Position numbers and translations under genes: made by a program. From assembly GCF_002849605.1 (NCBI RefSeq), contig NZ_NPIB01000001.1, positions 62,001 through 126,000 on the forward strand: a DNA stretch of 64,000 bases, in the 5' to 3' direction. Under the pieces are notes generated by a model. It worked only from the letters and a program-made list of their open reading frames with translations. It had not been told where the DNA came from and did not search any database. Shown here piece by piece: positions 24,991-34,261 of this stretch. Each line of letters opens with the position of its first letter. The first letter of the stretch is position 1. Source of the stretch: Photobacterium carnosum (GTDB lineage: Bacteria; Pseudomonadota; Gammaproteobacteria; Enterobacterales; Vibrionaceae).

Positions 24991-25019
24991 ATAGTAATGA
25001 TAAGCTTATCAGTTGTAAA
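24991..25019 (-). promoter_or_regulatory. Promoter of tRNA-Ser with a palindrome in the spacer
   Basis: On the minus strand TTTACA (25019-25014) and TACTAT (24996-24991) are 17 bases apart, ending 10 bases before the tRNA. The spacer holds a perfect 14-base palindrome, TGATAAGCTTATCA (24998-25011), which could be a regulator site or chance. Confidence 0.6.
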
Positions 25020-25060
25020 GTCTTTATGATGCAACAGCTTAAATAATAAACAAATATATG

Positions 25061-25855
25061 CTATTTTTCTACAAATCCACAATCAGTTAAAAAATGCATG
25101 AAACCATAGTCTTTTAACCATGCTAATTGCTGCTCAGAACTCACTAAAAAACGACCACTAAAATTAACTCCGTGACCGGCCAGGGTTTCTACGTAATTTT
25201 TAACCCGTGGAATAATCAGCATCCAACGTTCAGTAAGTAAAATATTATAAGGTAAACATTCACTTAAGCCATTTATTAACTTAGTGGTATTTAACTGTAG
25301 AGACGCCATTGCAACTAAATAATCAGCATAGAGTTGTTTTGGATTTAGATCTGTATAGGTAAACACCGTATGTTTAAACGGCAACTGTCCATTTACTATC
25401 TGGGATTCTAAAGGAATAGATGTTCTAACAAGCTGCATATGTCGATGCATTTGACTAGAGCCCGCATCATGACCTGCATTAAAGAAGCCCAAGACATCAC
25501 TACGCGTAATACCTTTAGCCCATGCAGCAAAATCAGCTAACGTTAATATAGCTGTTTGTGGAATGTAATCTTTGGCACAAATAAGCAAATGAGGAACAAT
25601 AATTGGAAAACGATTTAATAAGCAAACATAATCTGTATCCATGTCCGTTATATAATCACAATGAGTATACGGCGCCACAAAGGGATCTTGTGCTGAGACA
25701 ACAAGAGAATGTTTTACTTTCATATTATCAGTGAGCAAATTAACAATATAATTAACGCCCTCTTGTTGATAAATAATATCGTCGCTAGTTAGTGGTAATA
25801 AATCACCGTTATCAAGCGCAACTTTCGTTTTTTCCTCACAAGCATCCCACAGCAT
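25061..25855 (-). CDS. HIT-superfamily ATP adenylyltransferase / Ap4A phosphorylase-like protein
   Basis: 264 residues. The key segment NAGHDAGSSQMHRHMQ (126-141) has the H-x-H-x-Q pattern of the GalT/Ap4A phosphorylase branch of the HIT superfamily, in which the central histidine takes up the AMP. The flanking VPHLLICAKDY (substrate-recognition strand) and IPLE region also fit. Such enzymes phosphorolyse diadenosine tetraphosphate to ATP and ADP. The gene follows the CxxC paralog B gene after 21 bases on the same strand, which suggests a two-gene operon. The exact nucleotide substrate is not certain. Confidence 0.82.
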   Translation of the reverse strand: MLWDACEEKTKVALDNGDLLPLTSDDIIYQQEGVNYIVNLLTDNMKVKHSLVVSAQDPFVAPYTHCDYITDMDTDYVCLLNRFPIIVPHLLICAKDYIPQTAILTLADFAAWAKGITRSDVLGFFNAGHDAGSSQMHRHMQLVRTSIPLESQIVNGQLPFKHTVFTYTDLNPKQLYADYLVAMASLQLNTTKLINGLSECLPYNILLTERWMLIIPRVKNYVETLAGHGVNFSGRFLVSSEQQLAWLKDYGFMHFLTDCGFVEK

Positions 25856-25876
25856 TATTCTGTTCCTATTTTTTAA

Positions 25877-26266
25877 TTACTCATCGTTCTCTTGAAAGCA
25901 ATCATCACAGTTTTGTAATTCTATTTCATGACTAAAGATAACAACACCTTCTGCTGTCATGTGTTCTGTAATTTGATCTTCAATCTCAGTAACAACCGTT
26001 GGCGTTATATTACCGTGATTAATTTCTGACTCAGAATTATCGTAATAATTTAACAGCAAATAATCTTTTGCTTCATCAACAGTACAAACAACTTGTACGG
26101 TAAAATAAGGTTTATAATCATTACCTTGTTGTTTTAACATTACTTCAATTTGATCAATAATATCTGTTTTCATGCTTGGTGTTAACCAACCAAGATCGGT
26201 TTTAACTTTACGTGTATAGCAGTTAAAACAAGGCAATTCATAAGTATAAAACTGGAAGTTAGTCAT
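25877..26266 (-). CDS. CxxC...CxxC cytoplasmic protein, paralog B
   Basis: 129 residues, acidic, no signal peptide; paralog of the protein at 23860-24231. It keeps the same five cysteines: C13 and C16 (LPCFNC), C61 before TVDEAKDYLLLNYY, and C120/C123 (NCDDCF). It lacks membrane segments. The gene is read together with the Ap4A-phosphorylase-like gene 21 bases downstream, whereas paralog A stands alone on the opposite strand on the far side of the tRNA-Ser repeats. Function unknown; the cysteine pairs suggest bound zinc or redox behaviour. Confidence 0.78.
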   Translation of the reverse strand: MTNFQFYTYELPCFNCYTRKVKTDLGWLTPSMKTDIIDQIEVMLKQQGNDYKPYFTVQVVCTVDEAKDYLLLNYYDNSESEINHGNITPTVVTEIEDQITEHMTAEGVVIFSHEIELQNCDDCFQENDE

Positions 26267-26376
26267 ATTAGTTTTCCTTAATATCTAATCTAGACATAAA
26301 ATTATGCTTATTTAATTGTTTTTACTAGCATTAAAAATGCAATGTTGAGTTGTAATTACACGTATAAACAGCATAT

Positions 26377-27243
26377 TTAATCTTCGACGGTGATAAGTAA
26401 TAATTCAAAACGTTCATTACCACGTAAGTTTTCAAAATCATCTTCATCAGCTGCGAGTTCACGTAATGATATACTGTCTTTAATTGCACGTTCTAAATCT
26501 GAAATTGCTTGATCTTCCACCCCTAAACAAGCATAAGCACACGCACGTTGATATAATGCATGTGCGTTAGTATCATCAACTTCCAATACTCGATTACAGA
26601 TACTTAACGCCCAATGAAATTCTCGCATTTCCATAGTGGCGTCAGCTTTATAAGTTAACGCTTCTAAATCACCAGGCCGTACTTTTAAAATTTCGTCATA
26701 AATTTCTATTTTTTGCTCTGGTGTTTGTGAACTTTGAGCACGTAACCATAAATTATGTACTTCGTTAATTTTTTCTATTTCTCGATTATTTTCACCAATA
26801 ATCCGAGTCTTACGCTTTAAGTCCCGTTCTAATGCTTTAAATTTCTGTTCATAATTATCCGCAATAGCTTTTAATTGTAATTCTGCCATACGCTTAGTGT
26901 TTTCTTTTATTTCACGCATTGATTGCCAACCAATTAAGGCAATTAATGACGCAACAGCCGCTATAATATAGAAGAAATACGTTACCGTAACATTGGCGTA
27001 ATTCATTGATTTATCAGCGACGGATAATTCTCTATCAGTAATATCACGGGTAAGTCGACGTTCGAGATCTTGTTGATCCATTCGTAATGATTTCAATTCA
27101 TCAAGCACATAACGCTCAATCATTGGTTTTTCATAAATACTCTGTTCGGAGTAAGGTTTTGCATTATCGCCATTCGTGGCATGAACAACAGAAACGGGGA
27201 ACATAAAACAAAATATTACAATTCCTAACAGCACTTTAAACAT
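26377..27243 (-). CDS. Membrane-anchored TPR protein
   Basis: 288 residues: a cleavable-looking signal peptide (about 1-22, ending VVHA), a charged stretch, a membrane helix at about residues 84-105 (TVTYFFYIIAAVASLIALIGW), a long charged coiled coil (about 108-165), and TPR motifs from about 170 to 260 (the clearest are DLEALTYKADATMEMREFHW and AHALYQRACAYACLGVEDQA). The signal peptide plus helix would leave the N-terminal part in the periplasm and the TPR part in the cytoplasm. TPRs bind partner proteins; no partner is evident. It lies upstream of htpX's terminator on the same strand and is not coupled to it. Confidence 0.75.
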   Translation of the reverse strand: MFKVLLGIVIFCFMFPVSVVHATNGDNAKPYSEQSIYEKPMIERYVLDELKSLRMDQQDLERRLTRDITDRELSVADKSMNYANVTVTYFFYIIAAVASLIALIGWQSMREIKENTKRMAELQLKAIADNYEQKFKALERDLKRKTRIIGENNREIEKINEVHNLWLRAQSSQTPEQKIEIYDEILKVRPGDLEALTYKADATMEMREFHWALSICNRVLEVDDTNAHALYQRACAYACLGVEDQAISDLERAIKDSISLRELAADEDDFENLRGNERFELLLITVED

Positions 27244-27380
27244 AAGCTACAACCTTTTGCTAATAATTTGATATGAACCCAAAACCACTAATAAATATAA
27301 CAGCTTTATTTTTTCCTTGTCAGTTTAGATTTAAAATCCATAAAACACGAAAAAACATCATATTTTTAAAAAATTTATAA

Positions 27381-27434
27381 AAAAAAGCCCTCTGAACGTT
27401 TATCTTTCTAGTAGAAAACGATTTTAAAGGGCTT
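27381..27434 (-). terminator. Intrinsic terminator of htpX
   Basis: On the minus strand AAGCCCT pairs with AGGGCTT across about 40 bases that contain a second complementary pair (CGTTTTCTA/TAGAAA-AACG region), and the right arm is followed by at least six T residues. Confidence 0.7.
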
Positions 27435-27464
27435 ATTGCTAACATATAACGCGTTAGTAAATAA

Positions 27465-28349
27465 TTATTTTATATACTCTCCATTGCGTAATGCATCAAT
27501 ACGCTTATCTAATGCGGGGTGAGTCATAAATAGCTCTGATAATGATTTCTTACCATTAATACCAAAGGCCATCATTGAACCTTCTAACTGTGGTTCTTGG
27601 CTTATTTTTAAACGCTCCAGTGCCGCGATCATTTTTTCACGACCAACCAACTTTGCAGAACCCGCATCAGCATAAAATTCACGATGACGGCTATACCACA
27701 TCGTTAAAATACTGGCTAAGAAACCAAACAGTACTTCCATAATTGAAGAAACAATAAAGTAGGTCATGTAACTGCCGCCGCCTTCCCCTTCTTCACTGTT
27801 ATTATTCACACCACTGATTGCACCAGCAACAAGACGAGAAACAAAGATAACGAAGGTATTTACCACACCTTGCATTAACGTCATCGTTACCATATCACCA
27901 TTAGCAACATGGCTTATTTCATGTGCTAATACCGCTTCAGCTTCATCTCGGGTCATGCTATGTAGTAAGCCCGTTGATACCGCAACTAATGAATCATCTC
28001 GCTTAGCCCCTGTCGCAAAGGCATTAATATCAGGTGCATCATAAATAGCAACCGTTGGCATACCAATACCGGCTTGCTCCGCTTGACGAGCAATAGTATT
28101 AATTAACCAATGTTCAGTTTCATTACGTGGATGTTCAATAACGACACCACCTACTGAGCGTAATGCCATCGATTTTGACATCATTAAAGACACTAATGAT
28201 CCACCAAAACCAAACAAAGCCGCCATGACGAGTAATCCAGAAAGGCTACCAGGTTGCATTCCTGTTACTGCGTAAACGATGTTAAGTACAATACTAAACA
28301 CTAACATTACGGCAAGATTCGTTGCTAAAAACAACGCGATACGTTTCAT
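27465..28349 (-). CDS. htpX: Membrane zinc metalloprotease HtpX
   Basis: 294 residues from the ATG at 28349 ([15 protein letters not shown]), the standard start and length; the frame is open to 28385 without support. Two N-terminal helices (about 6-26 and 36-56) and two more near residues 155-175 and 190-215 hold the protein in the inner membrane. The zinc site HEISH is at 143-147 with the third ligand in the E-F-YAD segment ([12 protein letters not shown]). HtpX degrades damaged membrane proteins with FtsH and is usually under envelope- or heat-stress control; I could not identify the regulator site here. Confidence 0.95.
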   Translation of the reverse strand: MKRIALFLATNLAVMLVFSIVLNIVYAVTGMQPGSLSGLLVMAALFGFGGSLVSLMMSKSMALRSVGGVVIEHPRNETEHWLINTIARQAEQAGIGMPTVAIYDAPDINAFATGAKRDDSLVAVSTGLLHSMTRDEAEAVLAHEISHVANGDMVTMTLMQGVVNTFVIFVSRLVAGAISGVNNNSEEGEGGGSYMTYFIVSSIMEVLFGFLASILTMWYSRHREFYADAGSAKLVGREKMIAALERLKISQEPQLEGSMMAFGINGKKSLSELFMTHPALDKRIDALRNGEYIK

Positions 28350-28723
28350 ATTTATTCTTTTCCCCAATTTAAAGAATATTACCATCCTATTTTATACCTT
28401 ATAGAACACTATTTAGTGTCGTATTAATACAATCAAATGGTTATTACTCATTATATTCGAATAATATGACTATAAATTAAAGATCTAAATTGTTACCAAT
28501 TCTTATCAGGCTCTGGTTTTCCACTTACCATCACATAAACAGCCGTAAAAAAACGCCATCAAAAAAATAACAGATAAGTTACCTTTAACATTGAAAGAAT
28601 ATCTAATTATTAAAATACATGATTATTAGACTTTGGTCGTATTGCTTTCATTGTATAACTCGATTATTGTTTACGTACTGTTATGAAACAACACACACAA
28701 AATAAATGAAACAAGGAGGGTTC
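28350..28723. other. Intergenic region between htpX and a small gene
   Basis: 374 AT-rich bases that must hold the htpX promoter (minus) and the promoter of the small gene at 28724 (plus). I see no RNA gene and no convincing operator. Only the last part, ending in AAGGAGGG before the small gene, is clearly functional. Confidence 0.5.
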
Positions 28724-28888
28724 ATGGCTAATAATGAAAGTTATCAAGTTGCTATAGATATTTTGCGTTGCCATCTTGGAATGTCCATCGATGAAGCACG
28801 TAAAGAACTAGGCCTTGATCAAGCTAGTCATCCGGCACAAGTAACAGAAACACAAGAAATGCTAATTGGACTTAACTCATCTAATTAG
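28724..28888 (+). CDS. Small protein of unknown function
   Basis: 54 residues, MANNESYQVAIDILR and on, probably two helices (5-18 and 22-33, the second SIDEARKELGL), with no membrane segment. The start at 28724 has a near-perfect AAGGAGGG 4 bases upstream, and a strong terminator follows at 28907, so it is almost certainly expressed. An ATG at 28706 in frame would place the ribosome-binding site inside the gene. The single cysteine and the short length give no clue to function; it might bind a protein or nucleic acid. Confidence 0.75.
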   Translation: MANNESYQVAIDILRCHLGMSIDEARKELGLDQASHPAQVTETQEMLIGLNSSN

Positions 28889-28906
28889 TTTATCTCTATC
28901 AATTAA

Positions 28907-28940
28907 AACAAAAGGCATGCAAAGTGCCTTTTGTTGTTTT
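28907..28940 (+). terminator. Intrinsic terminator between the small gene and bioD
   Basis: AACAAAAGGCA/TGCCTTTTGTT, an 11-bp stem with a 7-base loop, then GTTTTT. It may also act on bioD from the other side. Confidence 0.85.
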
Positions 28941-28956
28941 TATTAATCCCTCGTTT

Positions 28957-29634
28957 TTAGCATAATGCTGCTAAATCAATATACGTCGCTAAATTTGATC
29001 CTTGGTTATGAGGAAGATAAGGGATTTCAGCGATTTTCTTCCCAGGTAATTGCAGTCCTAACCACGTTATCATCGCGGTATAATTATCCGTTTTTGGCTC
29101 AATACAATTAGCAATCCATCCAACAACAGTTAAGCCATCCGCTTGAATAGCTTCTGCTGTTAATAATGCATGGTTTAAGCAACCCAATTTTATTCCTACC
29201 ACTAAAATGACAGGCAACTGCTCTTGCTTTACCCATGAAGAAAGATAATCGGTATCATTAATAGGAACACGCCAACCACCAGCACCTTCAATAAGCACAC
29301 AATCGGATTTTGTTTTAAGATTAGCGAGCCCCTGAGACAATACGCTAAATTCAATGACTTTATTTTCTTCAATTACCGCTATATGAGGTGAAACAGGTTG
29401 ATAAAAAGAATACGGATTAACGTCATCATAAGTCACGCTAACCGATGATGCATGTTGAAGTGATAAAGCATCACTATTTCGTAATCCTTCAGGTGTTCTA
29501 TCACAACCAGAAGCAATGGGTTTATACCCTACCATCGCTATACTTGCCTGCTCTGCAGCATTCAAAATGGCACAACTACAAACAGTTTTACCCACATCGG
29601 TATCTGTTCCTGTCACAAAATAGGCTTTATGCAT
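28957..29634 (-). CDS. bioD: Dethiobiotin synthetase
   Basis: 225 residues. The P-loop GTDTDVGKT is at residues 8-16, the KPIASG element follows near residue 39, and LIEGAGGWRVPI near residue 113 is the second nucleotide/carboxylate site. BioD makes the ureido ring of dethiobiotin from DAPA, CO2 and ATP. It overlaps bioC by 8 bases at the end of the bioB-bioF-bioC-bioD operon. Confidence 0.95.
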   Translation of the reverse strand: MHKAYFVTGTDTDVGKTVCSCAILNAAEQASIAMVGYKPIASGCDRTPEGLRNSDALSLQHASSVSVTYDDVNPYSFYQPVSPHIAVIEENKVIEFSVLSQGLANLKTKSDCVLIEGAGGWRVPINDTDYLSSWVKQEQLPVILVVGIKLGCLNHALLTAEAIQADGLTVVGWIANCIEPKTDNYTAMITWLGLQLPGKKIAEIPYLPHNQGSNLATYIDLAALC

Positions 29635-30448
29635 TTTTTAATACTCCAAAACACACCTGATAGGTCGCAGGCAATAATCCATTATCTAATCGAAAATAAT
29701 CGTAAGCATGTTCTAATTCAATGAATGTTTGTCGTCCAATTAATCCAGATTGTCGCTGTTGCTGTAAATGTGTTGCACCAATGCCTTTTAAATCTTTCAT
29801 TAATTTCATTGCTGTTGAGTAATAAACAGTAATAGGCTTACATTCTAAGGAATCAATCGTTAAGCCTGATTGTGCTATCTCTGCTTTAATACGTTGCAGT
29901 GACTTAAACCCATTAACATGCGGCTTATCATCAATCTGTGACCATGCGTGTTTAAGCTCATTTAATGAACCTTCAACTAATGTGGTAAATAAAATAGCAC
30001 CATCAGATCTCACTACCCGTTGTAACTCTCGTAACGGGATACTTAAATCATCACACCATTGCAAAGCTAAATTACTAAACGCAATATCATAACTATCATT
30101 CGCCATCACAATATTTTCAGCATCTGTGTGTAAATACTGGCAATGACTTCCACACCGTTGCTGCGCCTGTAATAACATTTGAGTAGAGAGATCAGCGGCG
30201 GTTACTTCAAATCCTTGTTGTTGTAACTCATCACTGAAATACCCGGTTCCACACCCTATATCAATCACTGAAGCTTTAGAATGCGTCACTTGCTGTATCG
30301 GTATTAACGCTAATAATTGATGTCCTACTTGGCGTTGAAATGCCGCTGATTTATCGTAATTCGCAGCAGCACGTCCAAAAGCATTCGTAATTGCTTGTTT
30401 GTTTGTGTTAGCACTTAAGAATGCCAGTTTGCTTAGTTTATCTAGCAT
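29627..30448 (-). CDS. bioC: Malonyl-ACP O-methyltransferase
   Basis: 273 residues with the Rossmann SAM-binding core: FGRAAANYDKSAAFQ at the start, motif I VIDIGCGTGYFS near residue 60, the acidic AADLS, and SNLALQWCDD near residue 120, the BioC-specific hallmark after the post-motif region. BioC methylates malonyl-ACP to disguise it as a fatty-acid primer for pimelate synthesis. It overlaps bioF by 11 bases and bioD by 8. The pimelate-ester hydrolase (BioH or a substitute) is not in the window. Confidence 0.93.
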   Translation of the reverse strand: MLDKLSKLAFLSANTNKQAITNAFGRAAANYDKSAAFQRQVGHQLLALIPIQQVTHSKASVIDIGCGTGYFSDELQQQGFEVTAADLSTQMLLQAQQRCGSHCQYLHTDAENIVMANDSYDIAFSNLALQWCDDLSIPLRELQRVVRSDGAILFTTLVEGSLNELKHAWSQIDDKPHVNGFKSLQRIKAEIAQSGLTIDSLECKPITVYYSTAMKLMKDLKGIGATHLQQQRQSGLIGRQTFIELEHAYDYFRLDNGLLPATYQVCFGVLKNA

Positions 30449-31580
30449 CAGTCACCTCATTAAGCGCAATAGCTAACTGACGAATATCACTTTTATTATG
30501 ATTGGCTGTCAGTGTTATTCGTAAACGCGCACTATTTGGTGCAACGGTTGGTGGTCGAATAGCCCCCACTTTAATACCCCGTTGTTGTAATTGAGCAGCG
30601 ATCGTCATTGTTTGGCTACTATCACCAATAATAATCGGTTTAATTGGGGTGATCGTCGGTATAAGACCAATACTCTTATCAAGATAATGATCTAAAGACG
30701 CAGACAATGCCTGCAACTTTTCTCGACGCCAAGTTTGAGTTTGAATCAATGAACAAGCACGACTTAATGCAACCGCTTGAGCAGGAGGCATCGCAGTAGA
30801 ATAGATATAATGACGAGCAAATTGTACTAAATATTCAGCCGTATCTTGACTACACAATACCGCCGCACCTTGTATTCCAAAGGCTTTACCGAAAGTAATA
30901 ATTAATATATCCGCTTTTATTCCTGCCAAATGACAACTTCCCTGTCCAGCCTCACCTAACACACCACAACCATGAGCATCATCGACCATTAGCCAACTTT
31001 TATGCTGAGTTGTGATCTCTCGTAATGATGCTAGTGGCGCACAATCGCCATCCATACTAAAAACACCTTCTGTTACCACTAATGATGCGGTATCAACTTC
31101 GGGTGTTATGGATAAAAACTGTTGTTGCAACGCAGCCATATCATTATGCGCAAAACGCTTCATCTTTGCTGGTGATAACATTCCCGCTTCAATTAAAGAG
31201 GCATGATTTAACTTATCTTGGAATAATTGATCTTGCGCTTGTAATAACGTAAATAACACGGCTTGGTTAGCACTAAAGCCACTGTTAAATAACAACGCCC
31301 GTTGATAACCCAGCCATTCTGTTAATTGCAGTTCTAAATCAGCATGTGGTGGCTGAAAACCTGTTACTAATGGCGATGCACTACTTCCTGCACCATATTT
31401 CGCTAATCCTTGCTGCCACGCCGTAATAATTTCAGAATCTTGTGCTAAACCAAGATAATCATTACTGGCAAAATTCAACCTAAGAGAGCTTATATCAACA
31501 CACTGTAGCTGCCGATAAAGTCCTTGTTGACGACGTAATGTAAGTGCCTGCTGATGGCGCTGATTAAAGAGAGGCATCAT
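30438..31580 (-). CDS. bioF: 8-amino-7-oxononanoate synthase
   Basis: About 380 residues; a PLP enzyme joining pimeloyl-ACP with L-alanine. Visible: [11 protein letters not shown] near residue 41, the [12 protein letters not shown] loop, [15 protein letters not shown], the [11 protein letters not shown] aspartate-histidine segment, and the PLP lysine in ITFGKAFG. I chose ATG 31580 ([13 protein letters not shown]), which matches the usual N-terminus; it overlaps the end of bioB by 17 bases and ATG 31577 is equally possible. Longer starts to 31658 lie deep inside bioB. Confidence 0.94.
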   Translation of the reverse strand: MMPLFNQRHQQALTLRRQQGLYRQLQCVDISSLRLNFASNDYLGLAQDSEIITAWQQGLAKYGAGSSASPLVTGFQPPHADLELQLTEWLGYQRALLFNSGFSANQAVLFTLLQAQDQLFQDKLNHASLIEAGMLSPAKMKRFAHNDMAALQQQFLSITPEVDTASLVVTEGVFSMDGDCAPLASLREITTQHKSWLMVDDAHGCGVLGEAGQGSCHLAGIKADILIITFGKAFGIQGAAVLCSQDTAEYLVQFARHYIYSTAMPPAQAVALSRACSLIQTQTWRREKLQALSASLDHYLDKSIGLIPTITPIKPIIIGDSSQTMTIAAQLQQRGIKVGAIRPPTVAPNSARLRITLTANHNKSDIRQLAIALNEVTDAR

Positions 31581-32616
31581 AGAAAATGTCATCTTTTGTT
31601 GGACGTGCAGCAACGCGCTCTGCGATTTGACCAAATAACGCTTGGGCTTGAACATCATCAGGCTTTGTTGCTTGATGTTGGCTATTAATGCCTAACTTAG
31701 CAAATAATTGGATATCTTTATCTTCACCAGGATTAGGCGTGGTTAATAGCTTACAGCCATAAAATACTGAATTAGCTCCCGCCATAAAGCACAACGCTTG
31801 CATTTGCTCATTCATATCTTCACGACCAGCAGATAGTCTTACTGCTGATTGTGGCATGATGATTCGAGCAACAGCAATAATACGAATAAAATCAAATGGA
31901 TCGACATCCTCTGCATTTTCAAGAGGTGTTCCTTTGACTTTTACTAACATATTAATGGGTACACTTTCAGGATGAACAGGCAAATTGGCTAATTCCACCA
32001 GCAACCCGGCACGATCTCGTGCACTTTCTCCCATGCCGATAATACCACCAGAACAAATTTTCATCCCAGCATCACGTACATGCGCCAAGGTATCTAACCT
32101 GTCTTGATAAGTACGTGTAGTAATAATATTGCCGTAATACTCAGGAGAAGTATCAAGATTATGATTATAATAATCTAACCCTGCCGCCGCTAACGTATTT
32201 GCCTGAGCAGTAGTGATCATGCCCAATGTCATACATGTTTCTAAACCTAACTTTTTAACGCCTTGCACCATATCAAGTAAATATGGCATATCTCGATCTT
32301 TAGGATTTTTCCATGCCGCGCCCATACAAAATCGAGTAGCACCAGATTGTTTGGCTTTTATTGCTGCCTCAAGCACTCGATCAACTTCTAATAAGCGTTC
32401 TTTTTCTATATCCGTACGATAATGCGCACTTTGGGGGCAATATTTACAATCTTCAGGACAAGCACCTGTTTTAATAGATAGTAAGGTGCTGACTTGCACT
32501 TGATTAGGTTGATGATATCGACGATGAACTTGCTGAGCCTCAAAGACTAAATCCATAAACGGCTGATTAAATAAAGCTTGAACTTCCTCAACCGTCCAAT
32601 TATTACGAACGTCCAT
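31564..32616 (-). CDS. bioB: Biotin synthase
   Basis: 350 residues. A radical-SAM enzyme that inserts sulfur into dethiobiotin. The cluster motif is CPEDCKYC near residue 53, followed by the SAM region and the ARG ligand of the [2Fe-2S] cluster in [11 protein letters not shown] near residue 260. [20 protein letters not shown] at the start is typical. First gene of bioBFCD; its promoter (TTGCAC, 16 bases, TATAAT on the minus strand) lies under the BirA operator, so it is repressed when biotin is plentiful. AAGGGG precedes the ATG. Confidence 0.97.
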   Translation of the reverse strand: MDVRNNWTVEEVQALFNQPFMDLVFEAQQVHRRYHQPNQVQVSTLLSIKTGACPEDCKYCPQSAHYRTDIEKERLLEVDRVLEAAIKAKQSGATRFCMGAAWKNPKDRDMPYLLDMVQGVKKLGLETCMTLGMITTAQANTLAAAGLDYYNHNLDTSPEYYGNIITTRTYQDRLDTLAHVRDAGMKICSGGIIGMGESARDRAGLLVELANLPVHPESVPINMLVKVKGTPLENAEDVDPFDFIRIIAVARIIMPQSAVRLSAGREDMNEQMQALCFMAGANSVFYGCKLLTTPNPGEDKDIQLFAKLGINSQHQATKPDDVQAQALFGQIAERVAARPTKDDIFYDASL

Positions 32617-32781
32617 AATGCACCCCTTATTTTATATTTTTATTATCCAAAATTACTGTATTGCTGTAAGTGCCGTAACAAGGTAGTAGCATTATTACAC
32701 TTACAGCTCTGGTATAAAAAACAACCAAATAGGCATTTGTCCGCCTTTTAATTGTTGGCTAGTCTACTAATAGTACGTAGA

Positions 32782-32814
32782 CTGTCAACCTTGAATTATA
32801 AAATAGGTTTACTA
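32782..32814. promoter_or_regulatory. BirA (biotin repressor) operator
   Basis: The left arm TGTCAACC (32783-32790) and right arm GGTTTACTA (32806-32814) are 15 bases apart, close to the published BirA consensus TTGTAAACC-N14/15-GGTTTACAA. It sits between the divergent bioB and bioA genes, where one operator can shut both promoters. Confidence 0.85.
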
Positions 32815-32822
32815 CTGTGCAA
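32795..32822 (-). promoter_or_regulatory. Probable bioB promoter, overlapping the BirA operator and the bioA start
   Basis: On the minus strand TTGCAC (32822-32817) and TATAAT (32800-32795) are 16 bases apart. The -35 falls on the GTG CAA start of bioA and the -10 lies in the spacer between the operator arms. Confidence 0.6.
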
Positions 32823-34097
32823 AAAAAGAACATTGTTGATATTGCGTTTGACCAACGTCATATTTGGCATCCATACACATCAACCATTACGCCACTACCT
32901 TGTTACCCTGTCACCAGCGCAAACGGTGTATATTTAACACTTGAAGATGGCACTCAATTAATTGATGGCATGTCTTCATGGTGGTCGGCTATTCATGGTT
33001 ATAGCCATCCTAAACTGACTGCGGCTGCAAAAGCACAACTCGATAAAATGTCACATGTCATGTTCGGTGGCATCACCCATCAACCCGCTGTTGAACTGTG
33101 TAAAAAATTAGTCGCGATAACACCTGAGGGATTAGATACCGTCTTCCTTGCTGATTCTGGTTCGGTAGCTGTTGAAGTCGCACTTAAAATGGCATTGCAA
33201 TATTGGCACGCTAAAGGTGAATCTCGAGCTAAGTTTTTAACGCTTAGACATGGTTATCATGGCGATACTTTTGCCGCTATGTCAGTAACCGATCCTGATA
33301 ACTCGATGCACAGTCTTTATAAAGGCTTTGTTCCTGAACATATTTTTGCAGATTCTCCCCAATGTGGATTCTGGGATGAATGGAATGAAGATGATATTAG
33401 TGATTTTGCCAATAAATTAGCTCAACATCACCAACAGATTGCCGCTGTTATTTTAGAGCCTATTGTTCAAGGTGCGGGAGGAATGCGCTTATATCATCCA
33501 ACCTATTTACGGCGAATACGCAAATTATGCGATGATTATGGCGTATTATTAATTGCAGATGAAATTGCCGTCGGTTTTGGGCGTACGGGTAAACTGTTTG
33601 CCTGTGAGCATGCCAATATTAGCCCTGATATTATGTGTGTTGGCAAAGCATTAACTGGCGGATATATGACATTATCAGCGACCATCACCCATAAAAAAAT
33701 TGCAGATACAATATGCAGTGGCGATGCAGGATGTTTTATGCATGGTCCAACATTTATGGGTAATCCCCTTGCCTGCGCTGTAGCTAATGCGAACCTCGAA
33801 ATATTAGAGCAAAATTTATGGCAACAACAAGTTTCAGACATCGAGAAGCAACTTGCTTGTGAATTACCCGCCATCGCAGCACTTAAAAAAGTAAAGCAAG
33901 TACGCTGGTTAGGCGCTATTGGGGTGGTTGAATTACATCAGCCAGTTAACATGGCTCAAATACAACAGGCTTTTGTTAATGCTGGTGTATGGATCCGCCC
34001 TTTTGGTCGGCTGATTTATATTATGCCACCTTATATTATTACGCCGACACAACTCTCATGCTTAACCCAAGCGATATATAAGATATTAAACGCATAA
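32817..34097 (+). CDS. bioA: Adenosylmethionine-8-amino-7-oxononanoate aminotransferase
   Basis: 426 residues, PLP-dependent; it makes DAPA using SAM as amino donor. Segments shared with E. coli BioA are FDQRHIWHPYTS near the start, GMSSWWSAIHGY, MSHVMFGGITHQPAVELC, the PLP-binding ADEIAVGFGRTGK, and CVGKALTGGYMTLSA with the Schiff-base lysine, then FMHGPTFMGNPLACA. The start is GTG at 32817; the best plus-strand -10 (TATAAA at 32797) would place the RNA start only about 8 bases upstream, so translation may be almost leaderless. Divergent from bioB. Confidence 0.95.
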   Translation: MQKKNIVDIAFDQRHIWHPYTSTITPLPCYPVTSANGVYLTLEDGTQLIDGMSSWWSAIHGYSHPKLTAAAKAQLDKMSHVMFGGITHQPAVELCKKLVAITPEGLDTVFLADSGSVAVEVALKMALQYWHAKGESRAKFLTLRHGYHGDTFAAMSVTDPDNSMHSLYKGFVPEHIFADSPQCGFWDEWNEDDISDFANKLAQHHQQIAAVILEPIVQGAGGMRLYHPTYLRRIRKLCDDYGVLLIADEIAVGFGRTGKLFACEHANISPDIMCVGKALTGGYMTLSATITHKKIADTICSGDAGCFMHGPTFMGNPLACAVANANLEILEQNLWQQQVSDIEKQLACELPAIAALKKVKQVRWLGAIGVVELHQPVNMAQIQQAFVNAGVWIRPFGRLIYIMPPYIITPTQLSCLTQAIYKILNA

Positions 34098-34140
34098 TAC
34101 TACATCACTAAACAGTCTTTTATTTTATCGTAGTATCAAA

Positions 34141-34170
34141 AAGCAGACATTGTCCTATTTTAGTCTGCTT
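34141..34170 (+). terminator. Hairpin after bioA
   Basis: AAGCAGAC/GTCTGCTT, an 8-bp stem with a 14-base loop; the tail (ATACTC) is not U-rich, so it is a weak candidate. Confidence 0.45.
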
Positions 34171-34261
34171 ATACTCATAAAAGGTGCCCGACAAAAACAT
34201 AATAATAATCATATCGAGCAAATATTTACTTATTATCATACGTATGTTTAGGGCTATTATT

